Source: Paenibacillus puerhi
GTDB taxonomy: Bacteria; Bacillota; Bacilli; Paenibacillales; NBRC-103111
Direction of reading: 5' to 3'
Length of the DNA stretch: 64,000 bases
Assembly (NCBI RefSeq): GCF_009846885.1
Contig: NZ_WUWM01000007.1
Location: 174,627 to 238,626 of the forward strand
The notes beneath the pieces are model-generated. The model ran no database searches and was not told the DNA's origin. It worked only from the letters and a program-made list of their open reading frames with translations. Below, one piece after another: positions 7,418 through 16,703 of the stretch (its first letter is position 1; each line of letters starts with the position of its first letter). Both the position numbers and the translations under genes were made by a program.

Positions 7418-9868
7418 CTACTTGCGCAGCTCCGCCCCGTAGGTGGCCTCGAGCGCCGCTACAACCCGGCCATGCAGCTCGCTTACTTCCTCGTCGGTCA
7501 ACGTGCGGTCGGCCGTCCGGTACACCAGGGCGATCGCCACGCTCTTCTTGGCTTCGCCGACCCGCTCTCCCGTGTAAATATCGAATACCTGGATCGACTC
7601 CAGCAGCTCGCCGGCCGTCTCCTGGGCCTTGGCGATCAGATCGCCGACCGCGATCCCGCGATCAACTACCAAAGCCATATCGCGTGAGATCGCAGGGAAC
7701 CGGGGCAGCGGGCTGTAAGTGAAGCGGGCGGCGGCCAGCTTCGTCAGCGCATCCATCTCGACCTCCAGCACATACGTATCGTCCAGATCCTTGGATTGCT
7801 GCAGGGCAGGATGCAGTTGGCCGATCGTGCCGATCACACGGCGCGCACCGTCCAGCTCGACCTCGATCGCAGCCGTCCGGCCCGGGTGAAAGCCTTCTAC
7901 CTGCGCCTGCACATAACGAAGGCCCTCAATGCCGAGATAAGAGATGACGCTCTCGAATAGGCCCTTCAGATCGTAGAAGTCCACATTCCCCGGCTTGCCC
8001 GTCCAGTGCAGCTCGCTTCGCTTCCCGGTCAACAGAGCGGAGAGCAGCAGCTTTTCCTCCGGCTGCCGGGTCAATCTCGATTCGTCCGTTAAAAATACAG
8101 GAGCAATTTCAAACAAGGCTACATCGTCGTTATTCCGATTGCGGTTATACACCGCCGCATCGATCAGATGCGGAACGAGGCTGGTCCGCAGCACGCTGCG
8201 CTCCTCGCTCATCGGCATAGCAAGCGCCACCGGCTTGGCATCGCGGTAGATGCCGGGAAACGCTGCGATGTGGTCGGGATGCGTGTAGGAGTAGGTAATC
8301 GCCTCATGCAGCCCGCTGCCGTTCAGCAGACGGCGCACCGTCCGGCGGATCGCTTGCTCCCGCGTCAGCGAGCCCGGCGTCGTCTCCGTGTTCATGAGCG
8401 TCGTCGGGATGTTGTCGTAGCCGTACAGACGGGCCACTTCCTCGATCAGATCGACAGCGAGCGTAATATCGCCGCGGCGGCTCGGCACATGAGCGAGCAA
8501 TCCATCATGCTCCAGCGGCTCTACCGTAAAGTTCAGGCGTCCGAGGATGGAGGTGATCTCTTCCACCGACAGGCTCGTACCCAGATACGTGTTGATCCGG
8601 CTGGCTGTGATTTCAATTTGCACAGGGCGATGCTCGCTTGCGACTGCCTCGACCAAGCCGGAAGCGACCTGTCCGCCGCCCAGCTCCGCGATCAGAGCAG
8701 CAGCACGATCCAGCGCCGGGATAACGGCTTCGGGATTCACTTCCTTCTCGAAGCGAAGCGAGGCTTCGGAGCGCAGACCAAGCTGACGGCTTGTTTTGCG
8801 GACCGTCACTCCGTCAAACTTCGCAGATTCCAGCAAAATGCGGGACGTCCCGTCCGTAACCTCGGAGTTCGCGCCGCCCATCACTCCGGCCAGTGCGACC
8901 GGCTTCGTGCCATCCGTGATCAGCAGCATATGTGGCTCCAGCTTGCGCTCGATATGATCCAGCGTCTCAAGCGTCTCGCCTTCCCGCGCATAGCGAACGT
9001 CGATGTGGCCGTTCTCCAGCCGGTCCGCGTCAAATGCGTGCAGCGGCTGTCCATACTCCAGCATGACGTAATTCGTAATATCGACGATATTGCTGATCGG
9101 GCGAATTCCGGCCGCCATCAGCCGGTTTTGCAGCCAGAGCGGAGACGGACCTACCTTCACGCCTTCGATCAAGCGGGCAGCGTAGTGAGAGCAAGCATCC
9201 TTGGCGGTAATCTCTACCGAAATCCGGTCTGCCGCCTTCACCGAAGCCTCTGCGTCACGAAGTCCCGACTCGCTGTCCGGCAAACGAACCTCCCGGCCCA
9301 AGATGGCCGCTATCTCATAAGCGGTCCCCAGCATGCTGAGACAGTCGGAGCGGTTGGGCGTCAGGTCGAGATCCATCACTTCATCGTTGATCGCGAGCAC
9401 ATCCAGAATGCTCTCGCCTACCTGCGTATCGGCCGGCAGCACGAGAATCCCCTCCTGAATTTCCTTCGGCAGCAGCTTGTCGTTCAGGCCCAGCTCCTTG
9501 GCGGAGCAGATCATGCCCTGGGATTCCACGCCGCGCAGCTTTGCGCGTTTGATCACAAGCCCGTCCGGAAGCTTCGCTCCGACCGTCGCCACAGGCACCT
9601 TCTGACCTGCGTCCACATTTTTCGCCCCGCACACGATCTGCAGCTCTTCGCCTGTGCCTACATCCACCTTGCACACGCTCAGCTTATCCGCATCCGGATG
9701 CTTTTCTCTGGAAGTGACGTAGCCGACGACAACGCCGGTCACGCCTTTGTTGCGGCTTTCCACGATATCGACCTCGATGCCGCTGCGTGTCAGCTTCTCC
9801 GCCAGTTCCCCAGCCGTATAATCCGCTATGTCCACATACTGAGCCAACCATTGATAAGATACATTCAT
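7418..9868 (-). CDS. pheT: Phenylalanine--tRNA ligase beta subunit
   Basis: The protein has 816 residues, typical of bacterial PheT. It begins MNVSYQWLAQYVDI, followed by the EMAP-like tRNA-binding domain (VVGYVTSREKHPDADKLSVC, residues ~45-150), the B5 domain (GLRSEASLRFEKEVNPE), the editing B3/B4 region, and the C-terminal ferredoxin-fold anticodon-binding domain (YSPLPRFPAISRDMALVVD to the end). With PheS it forms the alpha2-beta2 enzyme that charges tRNA-Phe. It lies 21 bases after pheS in the same transcript and shares the T-box. Confidence 0.97.
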   Translation of the reverse strand: MNVSYQWLAQYVDIADYTAGELAEKLTRSGIEVDIVESRNKGVTGVVVGYVTSREKHPDADKLSVCKVDVGTGEELQIVCGAKNVDAGQKVPVATVGAKLPDGLVIKRAKLRGVESQGMICSAKELGLNDKLLPKEIQEGILVLPADTQVGESILDVLAINDEVMDLDLTPNRSDCLSMLGTAYEIAAILGREVRLPDSESGLRDAEASVKAADRISVEITAKDACSHYAARLIEGVKVGPSPLWLQNRLMAAGIRPISNIVDITNYVMLEYGQPLHAFDADRLENGHIDVRYAREGETLETLDHIERKLEPHMLLITDGTKPVALAGVMGGANSEVTDGTSRILLESAKFDGVTVRKTSRQLGLRSEASLRFEKEVNPEAVIPALDRAAALIAELGGGQVASGLVEAVASEHRPVQIEITASRINTYLGTSLSVEEITSILGRLNFTVEPLEHDGLLAHVPSRRGDITLAVDLIEEVARLYGYDNIPTTLMNTETTPGSLTREQAIRRTVRRLLNGSGLHEAITYSYTHPDHIAAFPGIYRDAKPVALAMPMSEERSVLRTSLVPHLIDAAVYNRNRNNDDVALFEIAPVFLTDESRLTRQPEEKLLLSALLTGKRSELHWTGKPGNVDFYDLKGLFESVISYLGIEGLRYVQAQVEGFHPGRTAAIEVELDGARRVIGTIGQLHPALQQSKDLDDTYVLEVEMDALTKLAAARFTYSPLPRFPAISRDMALVVDRGIAVGDLIAKAQETAGELLESIQVFDIYTGERVGEAKKSVAIALVYRTADRTLTDEEVSELHGRVVAALEATYGAELRK

Positions 9869-9889
9869 CGCTTGTTCTCGCCCCTTCCC

Positions 9890-10924
9890 TTACAAGTGAA
9901 CGAACTGCTTCAGGAAGCGCAGATCGTTCGTATAGAAATGCCGAATATCTTCGATATCGTATTTGAGCATCGCAATCCGCTCGACTCCAAGACCGAATGC
10001 GAAGCCGTTATATTCCTCCGGATCGTACCCGGCCATCTCCAGCACGCGCGGATGCACCATCCCGGAGCCGAGAATCTCCAGCCAGCCCGTATGCTTGCAC
10101 ACCCGGCAGCCGCTGCCGCCGCACATGGCACAAGTCACATCGACCTCCGCGCTAGGCTCGGTGAAGGGGAAGAAGCTCGGACGCATCCGAATTTTCGTCT
10201 GCTCGCCGAACAGCTCCTGCATAAAGCGAAGCAACGTCCCCTTGAGATCGCTCATGCGGATGTTGCGGTCGATGACCAAGCCTTCGATCTGAGTGAACAT
10301 GTGGGAATGCGTAGCGTCGTCGTCATCGCGGCGATATACGCGGCCCGGGCAAATAATTTTAATCGGCACGCGGCCCTTGCTCTTCTCAAGCGTCCGTACC
10401 TGCACGGGCGAGGTTTGCGTGCGCATCAGGATATCCTCCGTGATGTAGAACGAATCCTGCATATCCCGCGCCGGGTGATTTTTGGGCAAATTCAACGCTT
10501 CAAAGTTGTAGTAATCCTGCTCCACCTCGGGTCCTTCGGCGACCGTATAGCCCATCCCGATGAAAATATCCTCGATCTCCTGGATCACCTTGTTGATCGG
10601 GTGCTGCGCCCCCTGTGCCGCCGGGCGGCCTGGCAACGTGACATCGATCGTCTCGGAGGCTAGTCTGGCTTCCGTCTCAGCCTGGTTGTAGGCAGCCTGC
10701 TTAGCCTCGATCACTTCCTCGATCGCCCCGCGCACCTCATTGACCACCAGGCCGATAGCCGGGCGCTCCTCCGCGCTCAAAGCCCCCATGCCGCGTAAAA
10801 TCTCGGTAAGCGGGCCCTTCTTGCCCAAATATTTAATCCGCAGCTCACTCAGCTGCTGCTGGCTTTGAACACCCGCCAGCTCGCCGAGGGCTTCTTCCTT
10901 CAACTGCAACAAACGTTCCTTCAT
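9890..10924 (-). CDS. pheS: Phenylalanine--tRNA ligase alpha subunit
   Basis: The protein has 344 residues: an N-terminal coiled coil ([16 protein letters not shown]...[16 protein letters not shown]) followed by the class II catalytic core. Motif 2 is FHTDYE-like [22 protein letters not shown], a Cys-rich [17 protein letters not shown] insert precedes motif 3, and motif 3 is [17 protein letters not shown]. The frame is open 63 codons further up, but that stretch is the T-box leader. ATG 10924 has GGGAGCAGG ahead of it. First gene of pheST. Confidence 0.97.
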   Translation of the reverse strand: MKERLLQLKEEALGELAGVQSQQQLSELRIKYLGKKGPLTEILRGMGALSAEERPAIGLVVNEVRGAIEEVIEAKQAAYNQAETEARLASETIDVTLPGRPAAQGAQHPINKVIQEIEDIFIGMGYTVAEGPEVEQDYYNFEALNLPKNHPARDMQDSFYITEDILMRTQTSPVQVRTLEKSKGRVPIKIICPGRVYRRDDDDATHSHMFTQIEGLVIDRNIRMSDLKGTLLRFMQELFGEQTKIRMRPSFFPFTEPSAEVDVTCAMCGGSGCRVCKHTGWLEILGSGMVHPRVLEMAGYDPEEYNGFAFGLGVERIAMLKYDIEDIRHFYTNDLRFLKQFVHL

Positions 10925-11032
10925 GTTCCTGCTCCCTTCATAAAGTCGTAAGTAGACAGCGGCAAGCCCCATTCCCGAAGCCCGCCCCGTCCCTGATGCG
11001 AAACAAGGCCGCCTCTTCAGCCTGGACAACGC

Positions 11033-11330
11033 AAAAAAGGCTCCTTCCTCCCGGATAAGGGACGAAAAAGCCGTGGTACCACCCTTGTTAGAAAGCCTTA
11101 TAGACACGCACAATCGCTGTCCGCTTTCTTACTTCATTGAACATAACGGTTCGAAAACCGGGACCCTCTACTTGCCGCAGCGCGCAACCTGACAAGATCG
11201 CCCGCGGTTTCAAGGGACTGCTCGGGAGCGAACTTCGGCAGCCTGATTCCATCGGTCCCGCTCTCAGTCTCCGGCGGTTCCTCCCTGTGAAGAAGCACTG
11301 CTTACTTTTCTCCGTCCATGCATTTGGTCG
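11033..11330 (-). promoter_or_regulatory. T-box riboswitch (Phe) of pheST
   Basis: The minus strand carries the T-box AAGGGTGGTACCACGG (11071-11086), directly followed by a terminator stem with a TTTTTT tail (11033-11074). Further upstream is a Stem I-like region with an AGTAAGC element and a candidate specifier TTC (Phe codon) in GAAGTTCGC. Uncharged tRNA-Phe should pair with TGG in the T-box and favour the antiterminator. The 5' limit is approximate. Confidence 0.9.
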
Positions 11331-11388
11331 GTATGGATTTATCAAGTATTATATGCAATCCCCGCCAAGGATGCAAGAGGCGGCAAGC

Positions 11389-11952
11389 TCAGGTGACGAG
11401 CAGGCTCGCGCGCACGGCTTCCAGCACCTTGGCCGCAGTGGCCTCCAGCTCCAGGTTCTCCACCACAATTTCACAGGACTTTCGGTAAGAGACCTCGTCG
11501 GGGTATTGGGCCATGTAACGCTCCAGCACTTCGAAAGGAGTACCTCTCGCTGTCAGCCTCTCCAGAATCGACTGCTTGCTTACATAAATGAAAATCCGCA
11601 CGGCCTGGGCTCCGAACATGCGTTTGAACAGTTCCGTTCCTTCCTTGTTCAACACAAGATAAGCGCCGTACTCGGAGGAGAGGGCAGCCTCCAGATCGGC
11701 CCGCTTGATCCCATAGCGATACCGGTTGATCTTGGCCGTTTGGATAAACTCGCCGTCCTGCTCCGCCTTCTCGAAATCGCTTTCATGGATAAACCGGTAA
11801 AAATCCGTGTTAGTCTCTTTCTTCCTCGGCTCGCGGGTCGTATAGGAAGCAACCGCCGTCAGCTGCAAGGCTTCCCCGACACGACGGGCCACCGATTTGC
11901 GTCCTGAGCCGCCGGTGCCGGTAAAAAGAAGTAGAATGGGCCGTCCGTTCAT
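11389..11952 (-). CDS. Guanylate-kinase-like P-loop protein
   Basis: The protein has 187 residues. The N-terminus LLLFTGTGGSGRKSVARRV is a P-loop, in which an Arg-Lys-Ser replaces the usual GKGT. SYTTREPRKKETNTDFYRF resembles the GMP-binding block of Gmk (SVTTRKPR...DYHF), and YRYGIKRADLEAAL matches its YGT..E helix. The C-terminal half has an LID-like region (ERLTARGTPFEVLERY). The general gmk fold is clear, but the divergent P-loop and solitary position (not next to rpoZ or YicC) suggest a paralogue with a different role, not the essential guanylate kinase. AAAGGGAGTGAT precedes the ATG. Confidence 0.65.
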   Translation of the reverse strand: MNGRPILLLFTGTGGSGRKSVARRVGEALQLTAVASYTTREPRKKETNTDFYRFIHESDFEKAEQDGEFIQTAKINRYRYGIKRADLEAALSSEYGAYLVLNKEGTELFKRMFGAQAVRIFIYVSKQSILERLTARGTPFEVLERYMAQYPDEVSYRKSCEIVVENLELEATAAKVLEAVRASLLVT

Positions 11953-12068
11953 ATGCCATCACTCCCTTTATAGAAAGCTACTGGATAATTCTATTATAGT
12001 ACGAATATTCAGACAATTAAAGCGGTTACCGTAAATTTTCTTGCGGCCCGCTTCTTGCCCGACCATTT

Positions 12069-12096
12069 TTGAGAACCCGAGTCTCTATGGTATAAT
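12069..12096 (+). promoter_or_regulatory. Sigma-A promoter with extended -10
   Basis: TTGAGA (12069), a 16-base spacer and TATAAT (12091) preceded by TGG. It lies about 40 bases before the start of the next gene. Confidence 0.7.
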
Positions 12097-12136
12097 CAAC
12101 CAAACCCTAATTGTCTACGAAAAGCGAGGTTCTTCC

Positions 12137-12610
12137 ATGTTAAGCTACGAACAGAAAAAAGCGGTGATCGAATCCTTCTCCGAGCTGACGCGCAAAGAGG
12201 TATCGCTCGGTCGCGCCAATTATCATTATGAAAACAGCGGTTACGATAAGAAAATCGTCGTTTATCATCTTCATCCCAACGGAAATGGTTTCGTCTATGC
12301 CGGCCACTTGGCCGAAGCGGAGACCGACGACCGGGGGCTTGTCAATATTCGCGATTATGGCGAAGACGAGCTGCGCGCCCTGATCAAAGCTTCTATCTTA
12401 TCGCTCGCCCCGAAGTCGGCTGCAGAGCTGGCCGTCAGTGGCACGGCGGACGACGAAGAACGCTGGCACGGCCCGGATAACCAAACCCTGCTGCTCGTTC
12501 ATGAGGATGAGCTGTGGTACGTGTATGCCGGCCTTAATCTCGAGTCGGCTTTCGAAACTTATGAAGAAGCCGTGCACTATTTGCAGGAGGAAGGGTTTCG
12601 CCGTCCTTAG
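12137..12610 (+). CDS. Conserved hypothetical protein, 157 aa
   Basis: I do not recognise a named family. The protein is acidic, soluble and without membrane segments or a signal peptide. It opens MLSYEQKKAVIESFSELTRK, contains aromatic-rich strands (KKIVVYHLHPNGNGFVYAGHL, near the middle HEDELWYVYAGLNLESAF) and ends in an EEAVHYLQEEGF helix. The two YAG-containing blocks may be related halves. ATG 12137 has GAGGT upstream and a good promoter at 12069. It is followed at 60 bases by ywbE on the same strand, so the two may be co-transcribed. Confidence 0.7.
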   Translation: MLSYEQKKAVIESFSELTRKEVSLGRANYHYENSGYDKKIVVYHLHPNGNGFVYAGHLAEAETDDRGLVNIRDYGEDELRALIKASILSLAPKSAAELAVSGTADDEERWHGPDNQTLLLVHEDELWYVYAGLNLESAFETYEEAVHYLQEEGFRRP

Positions 12611-12669
12611 AATGGCCGTAGGATTTCGTCATTCGGCACAAGAAGATACAGCAGGAAGGAGTGCAGAGG

Positions 12670-12906
12670 ATGAATAAAGCCGGACAGCAGCGCAGCCAGA
12701 TTCGCCCCGGACTCGAGGTGGATATTGTGCTGAAGCAGGACCAGCGAACCGGGAAAACGACACGGGGAATCGTCAAGGATATTTTGACCAATTCTCCTAC
12801 ACACCCGCATGGTATAAAGGTAAGGCTGCAGAACGGACAGGTTGGTCGAGTCCAGTCCGTAATTAGCACAGATACAAGCACAGGCGCAGGCGGCAGCTCA
12901 AGCTGA
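12670..12906 (+). CDS. ywbE: YwbE family protein
   Basis: The 78-residue protein matches YwbE (DUF2196): RSQIRPGLEVDIVLKQDQRTG, TRGIVKDILTNSPTHPHGIKV and the closing RLQNGQVGRVQ. This is a short beta-barrel-like protein, widespread in Bacteria and of unknown function. A GTG at 12661 lies too close to AGGAAGGAG, so the ATG nine bases after that ribosome site is chosen. The C-terminus has a Ser/Thr/Gly tail (STGAGGSSS) beyond the family core. Confidence 0.85.
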   Translation: MNKAGQQRSQIRPGLEVDIVLKQDQRTGKTTRGIVKDILTNSPTHPHGIKVRLQNGQVGRVQSVISTDTSTGAGGSSS

Positions 12907-13017
12907 TCTGCGTCTTTTCTGTACTTCCGCTCTTGCTATATGCCTTCCGCACGCCTTATAATGGGAACATACATTCTTATTTCAACTTAGAATCCATTGC
13001 GACGACAGGTGATACCC

Positions 13018-13191
13018 ATGGAATCCAACAATTTGTTCGAAGATTTACGTGTAAAGTTCAAGGACGAGGACCGCGCCAAGCTGGTCATGCAGCAGCTGCG
13101 GACTTACCAGGAAAGCAAGCAAAGACGCAAGTGGTGGCAGAAGCTCACGCCGTCCCGCAGGCCCAGAACCAAGCCAAAGCCCTGGGAGTGA
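13018..13191 (+). CDS. Small basic protein, 57 aa, unknown
   Basis: ATG 13018 has AGGTGAT five bases upstream. The product has an N-terminal acidic helix (MESNNLFEDLRVKFKDEDRA), then a helix of LVMQQLRTYQESKQRRKWWQ, and a strongly basic Pro/Arg/Lys tail ending KPKPWE. No family is recognised. Length, ribosome site and codon use support a real gene. A basic tail with paired Trp suggests nucleic-acid or membrane contact, but this is only a guess. It is convergent with the next gene. Confidence 0.55.
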   Translation: MESNNLFEDLRVKFKDEDRAKLVMQQLRTYQESKQRRKWWQKLTPSRRPRTKPKPWE

Positions 13192-13256
13192 GCCTCTCCG
13201 TTGCAGGTTCATTGCCAAAGCGAGGACGTTCCCTGCAGCTGCCGGTTTTCTATGCG

Positions 13257-13688
13257 CTATCTCCGCTCCAGCGGTATCCCATGCCGATCGGCCCATCTCT
13301 GCATGGCCGTCATGACGACGGGAGTTTGGGAACGGGCAAACGCCATTTCGCTCCAGCCCCAACCATGCCTGCTCTTCACCGCTATCCTTCTCCGATTTTC
13401 CTCCAGACGGATCGCGGTAATGTCCGCTTGCTTGTATGCCCTCCGTCCGGCCAGGATCATGTCGTCTCCGATCAGCAGCGTATATCGCCTCCCGGCCAGC
13501 AGGACGAACAGCCCCGCGGAAGCGATTAGCAGGCTCGACAGCATCAGGAATAGAAGCGTCCGCTCATACAAGATCGCCGACTGCTTGATCCCGTTTATCA
13601 GCCAAATTCCCGTCACTGCGGTAACCCCGCTTAACCAGGAGGCGAACCTTCCCGGCCTCGTAACCTTTATCCAAGTCGTATCCTTCAT
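13257..13688 (-). CDS. Two-TM membrane protein with PH-like C-terminal domain
   Basis: The protein has 143 residues. Two hydrophobic helices (residues ~17-33 and ~43-63) are followed by a ~75-residue soluble part beginning RRYTLLIGDDMILAGRRAYK and QADITAIRLEENRRRIAVKS. That pattern of short strands resembles bacterial PH-like domains found after TM hairpins. Function unknown. AGGAGG sits eight bases before the ATG. It stands alone between two convergent or divergent neighbours. Confidence 0.65.
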   Translation of the reverse strand: MKDTTWIKVTRPGRFASWLSGVTAVTGIWLINGIKQSAILYERTLLFLMLSSLLIASAGLFVLLAGRRYTLLIGDDMILAGRRAYKQADITAIRLEENRRRIAVKSRHGWGWSEMAFARSQTPVVMTAMQRWADRHGIPLERR

Positions 13689-13834
13689 TCCCTAATCCTC
13701 CTGTCCTGCCATTAGGACTCTCTCCTTCTCGGTACGATTCTCGCGATTATCGTCATTTAGCCTATTATCTTGATATATATGCGGAGCATGACGAGCTATG
13801 CATTGCCTGCGCAGAGGTAGGTACGGACGGCGCA

Positions 13835-13880
13835 GCAGGAAAAACCGTCTGTCCATTTACCTGGAAAGACGGTTTACCTG
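13835..13880 (-). terminator. Terminator at the end of the cobalamin operon
   Basis: GCAGG-AAAAACCGTCT pairs with AGACGGTTTA-CCTGC 30 bases past the cbiA stop. The minus-strand tail is not a clean T-run, whereas the plus-strand side (TTTCTTTTTCC) is T-rich; it may serve both directions. Confidence 0.55.
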
Positions 13881-13908
13881 CTTTCTTTTTCCTTTATCCT
13901 TTTTCCGG

Positions 13909-15411
13909 CTAGAGCCCTTCCTCCTGCTTCCGCTCTCCCTGATACATCAAGCATAGCTCCAGCCAGCGCGGGACCAGACCGGGATTGGAGGCAAAGTGAA
14001 GATGCGTATAACCGGCGACTAACCGGTCGCGCAGGCTCCCTTCCGTTTTAAGTCCCCGCATCCCCTGGGTTTCGTAGGCCTGAGGCAGCTTCTCCTCCCC
14101 TGGCTCATAGACGGAATAATGAAACTCATGTCCGCGGGCCCGTTCGCCGTCCGGCAGCAGATAGTTGCCCCGCAATCCCGTCACCTCGCGCAATCCGAGC
14201 GCGGCCAGCTTTGTCTGCATCGACACCTGTCCGGGTACGATGCCTACCATCGGGTAGCTCTGTCCCTTCGTATCCCGGATCGACTCGGTCAAGTACATAT
14301 AACCGCCGCATTCGGCAAATGTAGGCATGCCCGAGGAGATGGCGCGGCGGATCGACTCAGCCACCTCGGTCTGTTCGGCAAGACGCCCGGCAAACTCCTC
14401 CGGGAAGCCCCCTCCGATATAAAGCCCGTCGGCATCGGATGGAACCTGCTCGCCGGCGAGCGGCGAGAAGAAGGCCAGCTCGGCGCCATGCAGTTGGAGC
14501 AGCTCCAGGTTTTCCTCGTAGTAGAAATGAAATGCCGGGTCTCTCGCCACTGCCAGCTTAACGGAGAAACGCCTTGCCGGCTCCGCAAACAATACAGGCT
14601 TGCCTGAGCGGACTGAAGACGCAGGGCGTTTGACAACCATCGAGCCCGTCGCAGGACCGGTACCCGATGGTATCCCGGACGTCTCCGCAAGCGGTCCGTC
14701 CGCCGGTACGCCGGCCAGCTCCAGCAAACGGTCCAGATCCGAGCACGTCTCCAGGCGGTCAGCCAACGCCGTGTAGAAGCTGTCCAGCTCGCCCCGCTCG
14801 ATGGATGGCACGAGTCCGAGATGCCGCTCCGGCACGGACAGCTCGTCGCTGCGCAGCATATACCCCACGACAGGTATGCCACATTCCTGCTCAATCGCTT
14901 CCTTCACGATCCGGTAATGATTTTCGCTTCCGACCTTGTTGGCAAAGACGGCTGCGATCTTCACCTGCGGGTCCAACAGCTGGAAGCCCTTCACGATAGC
15001 GGCGGCGCTGCGCGCCATGCTCTGACAGTTGACGACCAGCAGCACCGCGCTGTCCAGCAGCACGCTGATCTCGGCCGTACTTCCCGTATTCGACTTCGGG
15101 TCCTTGCCGTCATAAAGCCCCATCACACCCTCGATGACGGCCAGATCCGCATCGGCCGAGGCCCGGTCATAAATCTCCCGTACGACCTCCGCACCCATCA
15201 TCCACGCGTCCAGGTTTCGGGATGGCCGTGAGGTGACCGCTTTATGATAGGTCGGATCGATATAGTCAGGTCCGCATTTGAAGCCTTGAACGACTAAGCC
15301 TCTTCGCCGCAGAGCCGCCATGATGCCCAGCGTGACCGTCGTCTTGCCGACGCCGCTGCCGGTTCCGGCAATAACGAGACTGCGGGCCGCCCCCGATTGC
15401 CTGTTGTCCAT
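13909..15411 (-). CDS. cbiA: Cobyrinate a,c-diamide synthase
   Basis: The protein has 500 residues. The N-terminal P-loop amidoligase domain starts VIAGTGSGVGKTTVTLGIMA, with GPDYIDPTYH and the EGVMGLYDG block. The C-terminal class I glutaminase-like domain has GLYIGGGFPEEF and the nucleophile region FAECGGYMYL (Cys). The enzyme amidates the a and c side chains of (cobalt-)cobyrinic acid using glutamine and ATP. A linker near residues 235-262 (ETSGIPSGTGPATGS) is longer than usual. Last gene of the operon, 41 bases after cbiG. CbiA is preferred over CobB because the rest of the operon is the anaerobic pathway. Confidence 0.95.
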   Translation of the reverse strand: MDNRQSGAARSLVIAGTGSGVGKTTVTLGIMAALRRRGLVVQGFKCGPDYIDPTYHKAVTSRPSRNLDAWMMGAEVVREIYDRASADADLAVIEGVMGLYDGKDPKSNTGSTAEISVLLDSAVLLVVNCQSMARSAAAIVKGFQLLDPQVKIAAVFANKVGSENHYRIVKEAIEQECGIPVVGYMLRSDELSVPERHLGLVPSIERGELDSFYTALADRLETCSDLDRLLELAGVPADGPLAETSGIPSGTGPATGSMVVKRPASSVRSGKPVLFAEPARRFSVKLAVARDPAFHFYYEENLELLQLHGAELAFFSPLAGEQVPSDADGLYIGGGFPEEFAGRLAEQTEVAESIRRAISSGMPTFAECGGYMYLTESIRDTKGQSYPMVGIVPGQVSMQTKLAALGLREVTGLRGNYLLPDGERARGHEFHYSVYEPGEEKLPQAYETQGMRGLKTEGSLRDRLVAGYTHLHFASNPGLVPRWLELCLMYQGERKQEEGL

Positions 15412-15452
15412 TTGCGGGATTCCTCCTGTGTCTAAGTGTCTAAGTATGTATG

Positions 15453-16703
15453 TTACGAATAGGTCATCAACGCGACGGAGATGGTAACATTGCCGCTCTT
15501 TTTCTTGGTCAGGACAAGCCGGTCATTGCCGGAATACCGCTTGGCGGCAGGTTCGCTGACTCCGTAAGCGCCCGTAAACCGGAAGACGGTTTCGGACGGC
15601 TCCTCGATGGCGATCTCATTCAGCTCCTGCGCCGTATAGCAGACCAGCGGCCAGCCGTTCCGTTCACATACGGAGAGCAGTCCGGCCTCGTCCTTCTTCA
15701 GGTCGATCGTGCAAACGGCCCTCACACTGCGGATCGAGAAGCGCAGCTCCTCCAGCGTTCGGCGGATGACCGTCTCGAGCTCCGCTTCCTCCGTCCCGCG
15801 GTTACAGCCGATCCCCAGCACGATCGACTTGGGGCGATACAGCACGCCATTCGCGAGGATGCCTTCCTCATCGGCTTCCAACAGCCGGTGCGTCACCACC
15901 AGAGCGCCTTGCGGATGGTCGGCCTGGGCGGCCCGCACGTGATCGTATACGCGGATACTATCCGGCATCGGCGTATCGTGGAGCCACCAGTTCGGCTCCC
16001 CCGATTCCTGCACGACTGCCACCCGCTCTTCATTGACCACCGAGGCGCTCACCGCCGTCAGCTTGTCGGCGCTTTCCCATGTCCAGCCAAACCGCCGGCC
16101 GAACAGATCGACGGCAATCGTCTTCTGCACATCCGAAGCCGTCGTAATGACCGCGCGGGCGTTCAGCGCCGCCGCAACCTCGCCCGTCAGCTCATTGGCT
16201 CCGCCCAGATGCCCGGACAGCACGCTGATGACATGCTCCCCTTTATCGTCCACGACGACGATCCCGGGGTCGGTCTTTTTATCCACGAGCAGCGGTGCGA
16301 TCATCCGTACGACCGCACCGAGCGAGATGATGCAGACGATGCCCGAGTACGCCGGAAACAGGGCGGGGAACAGCAGCCTCACGCTCCCGTCGAATAACTG
16401 AATACCACGCGCCACTTCGTCTCCCCGGGCGAACTTCGACATGTAGTAGACGTCGGCCACGCCTTCGAAGGAAGTCTGCAGCCGCCTGGCCACCTCTACG
16501 CCGTGCTTGGTGATGGCCACGATCGCATAGTCCCCAGTGCGGCGGATGGACGGCACGACGCCCTCCTGCAGCTTGATGCGATTCCCTGAGGCGATTTCAC
16601 TTGCTTCCGCTGCTTCGACAGGCCGCCCCAACTGCCCTGCGCTTGCGCTGATCGCCGATGTATTTCTTTCCGTCTTGGACTGCACGGCATCCGTCTCCTG
16701 CAT
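15453..16703 (-). CDS. cbiG: Cobalt-precorrin-5A hydrolase
   Basis: The protein has 416 residues. After a variable N-terminal extension of ~55 residues, the CbiG core begins YAIVAITKHGVEVARRL. It contains LGAVVRMIAPLLVDKKTDPG and VVDDKGEHVISVLSGHLGGA, followed by the C-terminal domain (VLGIGCNRGTEEAELE). CbiG opens the delta-lactone of cobalt-precorrin-5A and releases acetaldehyde. The start is uncertain; an internal start near TGDYAI would also give a full core. Its start overlaps the cbiF stop by one base. Confidence 0.93.
   Translation of the reverse strand: MQETDAVQSKTERNTSAISASAGQLGRPVEAAEASEIASGNRIKLQEGVVPSIRRTGDYAIVAITKHGVEVARRLQTSFEGVADVYYMSKFARGDEVARGIQLFDGSVRLLFPALFPAYSGIVCIISLGAVVRMIAPLLVDKKTDPGIVVVDDKGEHVISVLSGHLGGANELTGEVAAALNARAVITTASDVQKTIAVDLFGRRFGWTWESADKLTAVSASVVNEERVAVVQESGEPNWWLHDTPMPDSIRVYDHVRAAQADHPQGALVVTHRLLEADEEGILANGVLYRPKSIVLGIGCNRGTEEAELETVIRRTLEELRFSIRSVRAVCTIDLKKDEAGLLSVCERNGWPLVCYTAQELNEIAIEEPSETVFRFTGAYGVSEPAAKRYSGNDRLVLTKKKSGNVTISVALMTYS

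Noticed and set aside
8168..10663. Very long open frame (831 codons) on the plus strand opposite pheT and pheS
   Set aside because: It is antisense to two certain genes, has a His/Arg/Leu-rich composition typical of the complement of GC-rich coding DNA, shows no family motif and has no ribosome site.
13700..13917. Open plus-strand frame (PLGLSPSRYDSRDYRHLAYY and onward)
   Set aside because: No start codon or ribosome site, and it overlaps the operon terminator and the end of cbiA.
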